From Hyphomicrobium sp. (GTDB taxonomy: Bacteria; Pseudomonadota; Alphaproteobacteria; Rhizobiales; Hyphomicrobiaceae): a stretch of DNA of 64,000 nucleotides. Shown one piece after another: positions 8,049 to 15,779 of the stretch. The first letter of the stretch is position 1, and the number at the start of each line of letters is the position of its first letter. A program made the position numbers and the translations under genes. The stretch covers positions 433,608-497,607 of the forward strand of contig JAIEMV010000001.1 in assembly GCA_019751875.1 (NCBI GenBank). The letters are read 5' to 3'. The notes under the pieces were generated by a model, which had not been told where the DNA came from, made no database searches, and was given only the letters and a program-made list of their open reading frames with translations.

Positions 8049-8735
8049 ATGCGCACGATCGATCTTGCCGTTACGCCGTTGCGTGAACTCAACGCGGAAC
8101 TTCACCGGCAGTCGGAAGGAACCAACGAAGCGGAGTGGGAAGTTCTCAATCCGCGCGGTCTGCATGCCGTCGCCGTCGGCGTCGACGCGCCAATCAAGGT
8201 CGCGGTTCGGGGGCCGGTCGGCTACTACGGTGGTGGCATGAACAAGAAGGCCACCATCACGATCCACGGATCGGCTGGACCGGGCGTCGCGGAGAACATG
8301 ATGTCGGGCAGCGTTGTCGTAAAGGGCGATGCGAGCCAGTATGCGGGTGCGACGGGGCGAGGCGGATTGCTCGTGATCGAGGGCAACGCGGCGTCGCGGT
8401 GCGGGATTTCGATGAAGGGCATCGATATCGTCGTGCGCGGCAACATCGGGCACATGTCGGCGTTCATGGCACAGAGCGGGCATCTTGTGGTGCTGGGCGA
8501 TGCGGGCGATGCGCTGGGTGACTCGATCTACGAAGCGAAGCTGTTCGTGCGCGGCAGCGTGAAAAGCCTTGGAGCGGATTGCATCGAGAAGGAGATGCGG
8601 CCGGAGCACCACGATCAACTGGCGGTTCTTCTCGACAAGGCCGGCATCAAGGACGTGAAGACGAGCGAGTTCAAGCGCTATGGTTCGGCGCGCAAACTCT
8701 ACAATTTCAACATTGATAATGCGGACGCCTACTGA
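8049..8735 (+). CDS. mgsB: N-methylglutamate synthase subunit B, GXGXG beta-helix domain
   Basis: The 228 residues match the glutamate synthase alpha-subunit C-terminal domain, a right-handed beta-helix with repeated G-x-G turns: GPVGYYGGGMNKKATITIHGSAGPGVAENMMSGSVVVKGDASQYAGATGRGGLLVIEGNAASRCGISMKG. In MGS and GOGAT it is structural and coordinates ammonia or methylamine channelling between amidotransferase and synthase sites. It overlaps mgsC by one base (TGATG) and closely follows mgsA. Confidence 0.92.
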   Translation: MRTIDLAVTPLRELNAELHRQSEGTNEAEWEVLNPRGLHAVAVGVDAPIKVAVRGPVGYYGGGMNKKATITIHGSAGPGVAENMMSGSVVVKGDASQYAGATGRGGLLVIEGNAASRCGISMKGIDIVVRGNIGHMSAFMAQSGHLVVLGDAGDALGDSIYEAKLFVRGSVKSLGADCIEKEMRPEHHDQLAVLLDKAGIKDVKTSEFKRYGSARKLYNFNIDNADAY

Positions 8736-10069
8736 TGACGTATCACAACCCGCCGACGACGCCGCGCAAGTCCGCCACGTTCGACGACTACACGCTTTCG
8801 GAGATCCGGCGCGCAGCCTCGACCGGCATCTACGATATTCGTGGCGGCGGTGCGAAGCGGAAGGTTCCGCACTTCGACGATCTGCTCTTTCTCGGCGCGT
8901 CAATGTCGCGCTATCCGCTGGAGGGCTATCGCGAAAAGTGTTCGACGAGCGTCATGCTCGGCACGCGGTTCGCGAAGAAGCCGGTGGAGTTGAAAATCCC
9001 GATCACGATTGCGGGCATGAGTTTCGGATCGCTGTCAGCGCAGGCGAAAGAGGCACTCGGGCGTGGCGCAACAATCGCCGGCACGTCGACGACGACGGGT
9101 GACGGCGGGATGACGCCGGAAGAGCGCGGACAATCAAAGACGCTCGTCTATCAATACCTGCCGTCGCGCTACGGCATGAATCCCGACGATCTGCGCAAGG
9201 CGGACTGCATCGAAGTCGTGGTCGGCCAAGGTGCCAAGCCCGGCGGCGGCGGTATGTTGCTCGGGCAGAAAATTTCCGATCGCGTCGCTGAAATGCGCAC
9301 GCTGCCGAAGGGCATCGACCAGCGTTCGGCCTGTCGTCATCCTGATTGGACCGGCCCTGATGATCTGGAAATCAAGATCCTCGAGCTGCGCGAGATCACA
9401 AATTGGGAGAAGCCAATCTACATCAAGATCGGCGGGGCGCGTCCCTATTACGACGTGGCGCTCGCCGTGAAGGCCGGCGCTGATGTGGTCGTCGTTGACG
9501 GCATGCAGGGCGGCACGGCTGCGACCCAGGAAGTCTTCATCGAACATGTCGGTCAGCCGACGCTGGCTTGCATTCGTCCGGCGGTGCAGGCGCTGCAGGA
9601 TTTGAACATGCATCGCAAGGTGCAGCTGATCGTATCGGGCGGCATCCGCAACGGCGCGGACGTCGCCAAGGCGCTGGCCCTCGGGGCGGACGCTGTTGCC
9701 ATCGGGTCGGCGGCGCTCGTCGCGCTTGGCGACAACGATCCAGCGCTGGAGGCGGAATACAACAAGCTCGGCACGACGGCGGGTGCCTATGACGACTGGC
9801 ACGAGGGCCGTGATCCGGCCGGCATCACGACGCAGGATCCGGAACTGGCCAAGCGTCTCGATCCGGTTCGCGCGGGCCGGCGTCTTGCCAACTATCTGAA
9901 AGTGATGACGCTGGAAGTGCAGACCATCGCACGCGCCTGCGGCCATAACCACGTGCACAACCTCGAGCCTGAGGACCTGTGCGCTCTGACCATCGAAGCG
10001 GCCGCGATGGCACGTGTGCCGCTCGCTGGAACAAGCTGGATTCCCGGACAAGGACAGGGCGGTTTATAA
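8735..10069 (+). CDS. mgsC: N-methylglutamate synthase subunit C, FMN/Fe-S synthase domain
   Basis: The 444-residue protein is the FMN-binding TIM barrel of the glutamate synthase family: PITIAGMSFGSLSAQAKEALGRGA, GQGAKPGGGGMLLGQKI, KIGGARPYYDVALAVKAGADVVVVDGMQGGTAA and LIVSGGIRNGADVAKALALGADAVAIGSAAL for phosphate and flavin binding. It carries out the synthase half-reaction of N-methylglutamate formation. The stop codon lies inside the loop of an intrinsic terminator, so the mgsABC transcript largely ends here. Confidence 0.93.
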   Translation: MTYHNPPTTPRKSATFDDYTLSEIRRAASTGIYDIRGGGAKRKVPHFDDLLFLGASMSRYPLEGYREKCSTSVMLGTRFAKKPVELKIPITIAGMSFGSLSAQAKEALGRGATIAGTSTTTGDGGMTPEERGQSKTLVYQYLPSRYGMNPDDLRKADCIEVVVGQGAKPGGGGMLLGQKISDRVAEMRTLPKGIDQRSACRHPDWTGPDDLEIKILELREITNWEKPIYIKIGGARPYYDVALAVKAGADVVVVDGMQGGTAATQEVFIEHVGQPTLACIRPAVQALQDLNMHRKVQLIVSGGIRNGADVAKALALGADAVAIGSAALVALGDNDPALEAEYNKLGTTAGAYDDWHEGRDPAGITTQDPELAKRLDPVRAGRRLANYLKVMTLEVQTIARACGHNHVHNLEPEDLCALTIEAAAMARVPLAGTSWIPGQGQGGL

Positions 10070-10086
10070 CCGCCCTTTCTTTTTTC
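10056..10086 (+). terminator. Rho-independent terminator after mgsC
   Basis: AGGGCGGT (10056-10063) pairs with ACCGCCCT (10069-10076) across a 5-nt loop containing the mgsC stop, followed by TTTCTTTTTT. It separates mgsABC from gmaS unless read through. Confidence 0.85.
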
Positions 10087-10144
10087 ACTTCATAACAACA
10101 AAAATCGACATCCTGCCCGACGTGCCCAAGTGAAGGAAACGGCC

Positions 10145-11450
10145 ATGACACAAGATCTCTCATCCCTGGCGAAAGACAGGGGCATTCGCTACTTCATGAT
10201 CTCCTTCACCGATCTATTCGGTATGCAGCGCGCCAAGCTGGTGCCGGCAGCCGCGATCGCGGAGATGGAGCGGGACGGCGCGGGCTTTGCCGGTTTTGCG
10301 ACGTGGCTCGACATGACCCCGGCGCATCCGGACATGTTCGCCATGCCGGATGCTTCGGCCGTCATTCAGCTGCCGTGGAAGAAAGAAGTGGCATGGGTTG
10401 CCGCCGACTGCGTGATGGAAGACAGCCACGTCGCGCAGGCGCCGCGTGTGATCCTCAAGAAGCTTCAGAAGCGGGCCGCGGATAAAGGCCTGTACATGAA
10501 GACAGGCGTGGAGTGCGAGTACTTCCTCCTTAACGCCGACGGCACAAGGATTTCGGACGGGCTCGATGTGGCGTCAAAGCCTTGCTACGATCAACAGGCC
10601 CTGATGCGCCGTTACGACGTGATCTCCGAAATCTGTGACTACATGCTGGAATTGGGCTGGGGCGCCTACCAGAACGATCACGAAGACGCCAATGGCCAAT
10701 TTGAAATGAACTGGAATTTCGACGACGCACTCACGACCGCCGACCGGCACTCGTTCTTCAAGTTCATGACGAAGTCGGTGGCCGAAAAGCACGGGCTGCG
10801 CGACGTTCATGCCGAAGCCGTTCACGAACCTCACGGGCAACGGATGCCATGTGCATATGTCGGTGTGGGACAAGAGTGGCACGCAGAACATGTTCCTTGA
10901 CAAGACCGATGAGATGGGTCTATCGGCGCAGGGGTACAACTTCCTCGGAGGGATCATGAAGCATGCCGAGGGCATGGCCGCGATCACCAACCCGACGGTG
11001 AACTCATACAAGCGCATCAACGCGCCACGCACGCTCTCGGGCGCCACATGGTCGCCGAATACGGTCACGTGGACGGGCAACAATCGCACACACATGGTTC
11101 GCGTGCCGGGCAAGGGACGTTTCGAAATGCGACTGCCCGATGGTGCTGCGAACCCCTACCTGCTGCAAGCAGTCATTCTTGCGGCGGGGCTCGACGGCAT
11201 CGATACAAACGCGCATCCCGGTCCGCGCTACGACATCGACATGTATCAGCTGGGCCATACGGTGAAGGATGCCCCGCGTCTGCCGCTGAACCTGCTCGAT
11301 GCGATCCGTGGCTTCGATCAGGACACCGGCCTCAAGGCTGCGCTGGGTGACGAATTCTCGGAGGCCTACATCAAGCTGAAGACAGCCGAGTGGAACGCCT
11401 ACGCGTCCCATCTCACGGATTGGGAGCGCGCACAGACGCTCGATATCTGA
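10145..11450 (+). pseudogene. gmaS: gamma-glutamylmethylamide synthetase, frameshifted
   Basis: Two overlapping frames encode one glutamine-synthetase-type protein of about 435 residues. Frame 1 starts at ATG 10145 (AAGGAA 6 nt upstream) and runs normally through YFMISFTDLFGMQRAKLVPA, CEYFLL and WDLGWGAYQNDHEDANGQFEMNW-type GS segments to KSVAEKHGLR. Frame 2 continues from about 10805 with MPKPFTNLTGNGCHVHMSVW, NSYKRINAPRTLSG and GRFEMRLPDGAANPYLLQA to the stop at 11450. Homologues read HGLRATFMPKPF. Restoring one CG dinucleotide in the GCGCG tract at 10798-10802 recreates exactly this. GmaS ligates methylamine to glutamate using ATP. Either the gene is broken here or the base calls are wrong. 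Confidence 0.88.
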
Positions 11451-11477
11451 GGCGATGTTCGATCATCGATCGTTTGA

Positions 11478-11513
11478 GGCCCGGCAGCGATGCCGGGCCG
11501 TCTTCGTTTTTCT
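11478..11513 (+). terminator. Rho-independent terminator after gmaS
   Basis: GGCCCGGCA (11478-11486) pairs with TGCCGGGCC (11491-11499) around a GCGA tetraloop, followed by GTCTTCGTTTTT. Confidence 0.85.
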
Positions 11514-11613
11514 GTGTCGGCTTGGGAGTGGCTGTGAGCGGAGTCTGCACTGCGCCATAGCGTGATCAATCTCGATTGATCACGCTTCGCTAATCCGACA
11601 AGTGGGGCGCTGG

Positions 11614-12477
11614 TCACTCCATGCTGGTGTGACCAGCCGAGAGAAATGGCAGGACATGACTTAGCCATTCATCGGGGGCATCCTGCGGGATCCAATGTGA
11701 GGCATTTTCTACGCGGACAAGGCGAGCCCCAGGGATGTCCGATGCCAGACGAGCACCGTCAGAAATAGGCTGCCATGGATCATTTACGCCCCAAACCAGC
11801 AGTGTTTCTGCCGAGATCTCCTTATGGCGAGGTGCCAGCATGGTGGTGTGACTTGTATTGAGCCCCGATGCATTTCTGATCAAACTGATCTTACCGGCCT
11901 CGGTAATATACGGCGCAATAATACCTTCCAGGAACTCGGTCGTAAGCCTCTCGCTTCGACTTAAGCCATCCTTGAATCCGCCAACAAGAAAGTCGCGGAT
12001 CTCGGCAACAGATTTATGTTTCCAGCCTGGATGTCCTACTTGGATCATGTCGTCGATGGGCCAGCTGTCGTAAGCTACGATGTTGGACAAAACGAGCTTA
12101 TTCACACGATCCGGGTTTGCGATAGCCATCATCAAGGCCACGCCCCCACCGGTGTCATGACCGATGAGCGAGGCAGAAGCCAGGTCAAGATGATCCATGA
12201 GTGCGAGCACCATAGCCTTTTGAGCAACAAGCGAACGATCGAACAAATCGCGCTGGTCTGACATTCCATGACCAAGGAAGTCTGGCGCAATAACGCGGTG
12301 CTGGCTTGCAAGCGCGTCTATGACGTCGTGGTAGAGGTATGACCAAGTCGGGATCCCGTGCATCAAGATGACGGGTGGCCCGTGACCAATATCTGTATAC
12401 GCGATCTGGACGGGTATGGGTGCGGCTTTGCAAAGCTCAACCTGCTTCTGGCGGGCTGCGAAAGTTTGGTAATTCAT
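11614..12477 (-). CDS. alpha/beta hydrolase, haloalkane dehalogenase/epoxide hydrolase-like
   Basis: The 287 residues show the alpha/beta-hydrolase order: HGIPTWSYLYHDVI (oxyanion-hole HGxP), APDFLGHGMSD, nucleophile elbow LIGHDTGGGVAL with Asp as the nucleophile, acid residue in LLVWGVNDPWQP, and catalytic His in VENASHWIPQDAPDEW. An Asp nucleophile in GHDxG is typical of epoxide hydrolases and haloalkane or haloacetate dehalogenases rather than esterases. The substrate is unknown. A TetR-type regulator is encoded 80 bp upstream on the same strand and is the likely repressor. Confidence 0.85.
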   Translation of the reverse strand: MNYQTFAARQKQVELCKAAPIPVQIAYTDIGHGPPVILMHGIPTWSYLYHDVIDALASQHRVIAPDFLGHGMSDQRDLFDRSLVAQKAMVLALMDHLDLASASLIGHDTGGGVALMMAIANPDRVNKLVLSNIVAYDSWPIDDMIQVGHPGWKHKSVAEIRDFLVGGFKDGLSRSERLTTEFLEGIIAPYITEAGKISLIRNASGLNTSHTTMLAPRHKEISAETLLVWGVNDPWQPISDGARLASDIPGARLVRVENASHWIPQDAPDEWLSHVLPFLSAGHTSME

Positions 12478-12557
12478 GCGAATTCTCTCTTTTTGTTATC
12501 GTGCGATCATAAATTAAGGCAATGTTTCCGCGGAGTTGTCGCGACCGGCCGCGAGGT

Positions 12558-13163
12558 TCAACGCGAAAGTATCGAGGTGAGAGCGCCGAAGGCGAGCTTC
12601 GCAGACCGGTTTGAACCCTTTGCTCGGCTGTGAAGCATGGCACCGTCGCCTAACGTCACTATCATTCGGGCAAGCGCCTTAGGATCTGTCTTATCGGAAA
12701 TCTCTCCCGACCTTTGTGCCGCGACGATCGCTTTCGAAAATGCAGCAACAAGCTTGCGATCGGCTTGCTCGATGACTTCGGTGATTGCGCGATCTTCGCG
12801 GCCAAGTTCTCCCGTCGTATTGACCATCAGGCATCCCTGCTCGACGTCACGGCCGGCATCCTCTAACCACAATGCAAAGGCGCTCTGAATTGCCGCGAAT
12901 GCCGTGCGGTGGCGGGCGTCCAGGCACTGCACCACTCGATCCACGCGCGTTTTCGAGTAGTGCCTCAAGACAGCGAGAAACAAACTATGTTTGTCACCGA
13001 ACACATAGCGCAGGCTTTGCGCATGCATTCCTGTAGCCTTCTCCAGCATCCTGAATGTGGTGTTGCCATATCCGTTGGCCCAAAAGACTCTCATTGCTTG
13101 GCCAAGAGCTTCTTCAGGTACAAAGGAACGCGGTCTGCCGGGGCTTCGTTTCGGGTCCATCAT
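12558..13163 (-). CDS. TetR/AcrR family transcriptional regulator
   Basis: The frame extends upstream, but the TetR domain begins right after MMDPKRSPGRPRSF, so I take ATG 13163 (or 13160). The N-terminal HTH is visible in GRPRSFVPEEALGQAMRVFWANGYGNTTFRMLEKATGMHAQSLRYVFGDKHSLFLAVLRHY. The remainder is a helical ligand-binding domain of the type in which CLMVNTTGELG sits between helices. About 201 residues. It lies upstream of the alpha/beta hydrolase in the same direction, and a palindrome directly upstream suggests autoregulation. Confidence 0.88.
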   Translation of the reverse strand: MMDPKRSPGRPRSFVPEEALGQAMRVFWANGYGNTTFRMLEKATGMHAQSLRYVFGDKHSLFLAVLRHYSKTRVDRVVQCLDARHRTAFAAIQSAFALWLEDAGRDVEQGCLMVNTTGELGREDRAITEVIEQADRKLVAAFSKAIVAAQRSGEISDKTDPKALARMIVTLGDGAMLHSRAKGSNRSAKLAFGALTSILSR

Positions 13164-13177
13164 ATTTTTATTTACGG

Positions 13178-13195
13178 TTGATAATAAATTGTCAA
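13178..13195. promoter_or_regulatory. Imperfect palindrome upstream of tetR, candidate operator
   Basis: TTGATAATAAATTGTCAA is an 18-bp inverted repeat (7 of 8 half-site positions match). On the minus strand its right arm supplies TTGACA as a possible -35, and it begins 15 bp upstream of the tetR start, a typical position for TetR autoregulation. Confidence 0.55.
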
Positions 13196-13372
13196 GACAC
13201 CGCTCTAAGTCTGCGGGACCGGGTGGTCTCAGCATTTGCTTGATGTTACCGGTGCCCGTGGCATGAAAGCCGAGTTTCGCCGACGGATGATGTGAGGGTC
13301 GGCGCCTGCGAAGTGGGCGGTGATGACCGCGTAGGCAATAGCCGACGAAGCCCCTGCTCACTGTCGGAGGCG

Positions 13373-15061
13373 TTATTCGGCTGCGATGACGGCCGCGGGC
13401 GTCAACGTAGGGACCGGCTTTGCCGGGAGTGGGCGGACATTCGATGTGAGTCGGCGGTCGGCGACGATGTGGGCGAGTGCGCGTTCCGACAAGGCGGTGA
13501 TCGTGAACAGCGGGTTGACCCCAAGCGAGCGCGGGATGATCGAACCATCGATCACGTAGAGGCCATCATGTACGGCGTTCGAGCCGCGGCCCGCGCTCGT
13601 GTCAAATACTTCCGACTTGTGATTGACGACGCCATCCGATGCTTCGCGTCCCATCGCGCATCCACCAAGCGGGTGAGCCGTCGCTGGTTGATGCCCCATG
13701 ACGGTGCCGGCAAGGGGATTTTTGACGTAATCGCCGCCTGCGCTTTCCACGACGGAGCGGAGCGCTTCGTCGAGGCGGGCATAACAGGGCTCGTTCTGGG
13801 CATCTTTCCAGGCGAGCGCGAGTTTGTCGCCGTCGAGGCGGAAGACGCCGGACGCGCTGTCGTGAGAGACGGCAAAGTAGGTTTGCAGGCTTGCGAACGG
13901 ACCCTTGTAGACGCCGCTGACAAGGCTTTGCAGCGCGCCGAGCAGGCGGCCGTTGGGCAAGAACATCACGGGTAGCGACGGCGCTACGGCGGACGGCACC
14001 GCCCCTTCCTGGATTGTCAGTTCGTGATCAAGATTTTGCGCGTCGCGGAATTCGAGTTGTCCGGTGACGGATGCGCCAATTTCCAGGCCTTCAATGCGCG
14101 GCGGATAGCCGACGCCGACAGAGTTTACGATCGACTTGGCGCCATAGCCGAACGCGATGATGTCGCCGTTGGCCGAGAAGCGCTGACCAAGACGGTCTGA
14201 AACGGCGAGTCCTTGTTCGCGCGAGCGCATAAGGATTTCGGTGGATCCCAGTGTGCCTGCGGCCAGTACCACGATGGCCGCTTCCAAAATGATTTCGCCA
14301 CCCTTGCCGCCGGTGGGGGCGGCGTGAACGCGCCAGCTGCCGTCCTGAGACTTGGCGATATGGCGGACGGTGATTTCGGTGAACATGTCTGCGCCGTGGC
14401 GGGCGGCATCGGGAAGGTAGGTAAGGGCGACGGTGTTCTTGGCGCCGACGTTGCAGCCGGCACAGCAGTCGCCGCAGCGGGTGCAGGCGGGTTGCGCAAT
14501 GCCGGCTGGGTTGACGTTCTCCGCAAAGCTGACCGCGACGCGCGGTGTGACGAGATCGCGGTTCAATTTGCGGCCGGCCTCGGCGAGCACGCCGAACTTC
14601 GTCATCTCCGAGGCGCGAGGATCGCATGCGGGACGCAGCCATTCTTCTGCGCGCGCATAACCGCGGTCGAGGCCACCATCCTGGCGGATCTGCCCTGGCC
14701 AGACTTCATCTTCGAAGACGCGGCTATCGGGCCGCAACGTGACGCCGGCGTTGACCAGCGAGCCGCCACCAAGACCACGTCCGACGAGCACATGCATGTC
14801 ATCGCCGATGCGAACATCGAAAAGGGCGGTATCGGATCCGGTTCTGAAGTTCTTGCCCTGAACCTGGAAGTCGTTCTTCAGGTCAGGGAACTTCGCGGGG
14901 AAGCTGCCGGTGAGGACCTCTCGGCCGCGTTCGAGGACGGCCACCGATTTGCCTGCGCGGGCAAGGTGAGAGGCTGCAACGCCGCCGCCGTAACCGGATC
15001 CGACAATGATCACGTCATATCGAGATTTCAACGCGTCGAGCGGGCGTGAAAGCCGGGCCAT
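13373..15061 (-). CDS. GMC oxidoreductase, cholesterol oxidase-like, with ferredoxin-type cysteine cluster
   Basis: The 562-residue flavoprotein has the N-terminal FAD motif DVIIVGSGYGGGVAASHLARAGKSVAVLERG, then GRGLGGGSLVNAG of GMC oxidoreductases. The C-terminal TAHPLGGCAMG and GLYVIDGSIIPRSLGVNPLFTITALSERAL hold the catalytic His/Asn region. CTRCGDCCAGCNVGAKNT near residue 195 is a cysteine cluster like those of the cholesterol-oxidase-like branch, possibly an Fe-S site. It probably oxidises a hydrophobic alcohol or sterol-like substrate. It diverges from a GlcG/HbpS-like gene at 15282. Confidence 0.85.
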   Translation of the reverse strand: MARLSRPLDALKSRYDVIIVGSGYGGGVAASHLARAGKSVAVLERGREVLTGSFPAKFPDLKNDFQVQGKNFRTGSDTALFDVRIGDDMHVLVGRGLGGGSLVNAGVTLRPDSRVFEDEVWPGQIRQDGGLDRGYARAEEWLRPACDPRASEMTKFGVLAEAGRKLNRDLVTPRVAVSFAENVNPAGIAQPACTRCGDCCAGCNVGAKNTVALTYLPDAARHGADMFTEITVRHIAKSQDGSWRVHAAPTGGKGGEIILEAAIVVLAAGTLGSTEILMRSREQGLAVSDRLGQRFSANGDIIAFGYGAKSIVNSVGVGYPPRIEGLEIGASVTGQLEFRDAQNLDHELTIQEGAVPSAVAPSLPVMFLPNGRLLGALQSLVSGVYKGPFASLQTYFAVSHDSASGVFRLDGDKLALAWKDAQNEPCYARLDEALRSVVESAGGDYVKNPLAGTVMGHQPATAHPLGGCAMGREASDGVVNHKSEVFDTSAGRGSNAVHDGLYVIDGSIIPRSLGVNPLFTITALSERALAHIVADRRLTSNVRPLPAKPVPTLTPAAVIAAE

Positions 15062-15281
15062 GGTTAATGTCTCCCCTTGGAGTGGGGGTTAGGATTATCC
15101 GCTTCGCTCGCTGCGCGCATCTCCTCCAGTCGTATTGTCGGGGAGAGCGTTACCAGCCCGCAACGGATGCGGAACGGATCTGTTACTTTCGACATGTTGA
15201 TTTCAAAAGCGTAGTCTCCCTGCGAAGCCACCCGGCCGTACGCTGAATAACCCGGCCCTATTCAAAGAAGAGGATTTGCCC

Positions 15282-15716
15282 ATGCACGTGACGATCGACG
15301 ATGCCCAGAACATCATTTTGGCAGCGCGCAAGGCCGCCGAGAAAACGAAGACGAAGATGTGCATTGCCGTGGTGGATTCTGGTGCCAACCTGAAGGCGTT
15401 CCATCGCATGGACGATGCATGGGTGGGATCAATCGATATCGCGATCAAAAAAGCGAAGACGGCGGTGTTCTTCGGCATGCCGACCGGAGAAATCGGCAAG
15501 CTTTCGCAGCCGGGCCAGCCTTTGTTCGGCATCGAGCATTCGAACGATGGGCTGATCACGTTTCCGGGCGGGCTACCGATCGTGGACAAGGATGGCGTGC
15601 TGATCGGTGCGGTCGGTGTGTCCGGCTCATCGGTCGAGAACGACAACATCGTGGCCGAGGCGGGTGTGAAGGTGATCGGCGTCTCGGAAGTGCCGGCGCA
15701 TCCCTGGCGGACGTAA
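15282..15716 (+). CDS. GlcG/HbpS-family (DUF336) protein
   Basis: The ATG at 15282 follows AAGAAGAGGA; the alternative upstream TTG is weaker. The 144 residues show the DUF336 pattern: [58 protein letters not shown] and [21 protein letters not shown] followed by [21 protein letters not shown]. Members bind haem or act as small ligand-binding/chaperone-like proteins near oxidoreductases. It is next to a GMC flavoprotein and followed by a terminator. The precise role is unknown. Confidence 0.85.
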   Translation: MHVTIDDAQNIILAARKAAEKTKTKMCIAVVDSGANLKAFHRMDDAWVGSIDIAIKKAKTAVFFGMPTGEIGKLSQPGQPLFGIEHSNDGLITFPGGLPIVDKDGVLIGAVGVSGSSVENDNIVAEAGVKVIGVSEVPAHPWRT

Positions 15717-15741
15717 ACGCCCGAGAGGATCACGACAGCGA

Positions 15742-15772
15742 AGCCCTCTCTCCCGGAGCGAGAGAGGGCTTT
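15742..15772. terminator. Terminator between convergent GlcG-like and dctM genes
   Basis: AGCCCTCTCTC (15742-15752) pairs with GAGAGAGGGCT (15760-15770), an 11-bp perfect stem followed by TTTGTCATATT. It serves the rightward gene and abuts the end of the leftward TRAP permease gene. Confidence 0.7.
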
Positions 15773-15779
15773 GTCATAT

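Noticed and set aside
7062..8903. 613-residue leftward open frame
   Set aside because: Entirely antisense to mgsA and mgsB; Arg/His-rich artefact of GC-rich codon bias.
10809..10900. Programmed frameshift in gmaS
   Set aside because: No slippery heptamer or downstream structure is evident, and the change sits in a GC repeat prone to indels.
14213..15049. 278-residue rightward frame
   Set aside because: Antisense to the GMC oxidoreductase, whose motifs are unmistakable.
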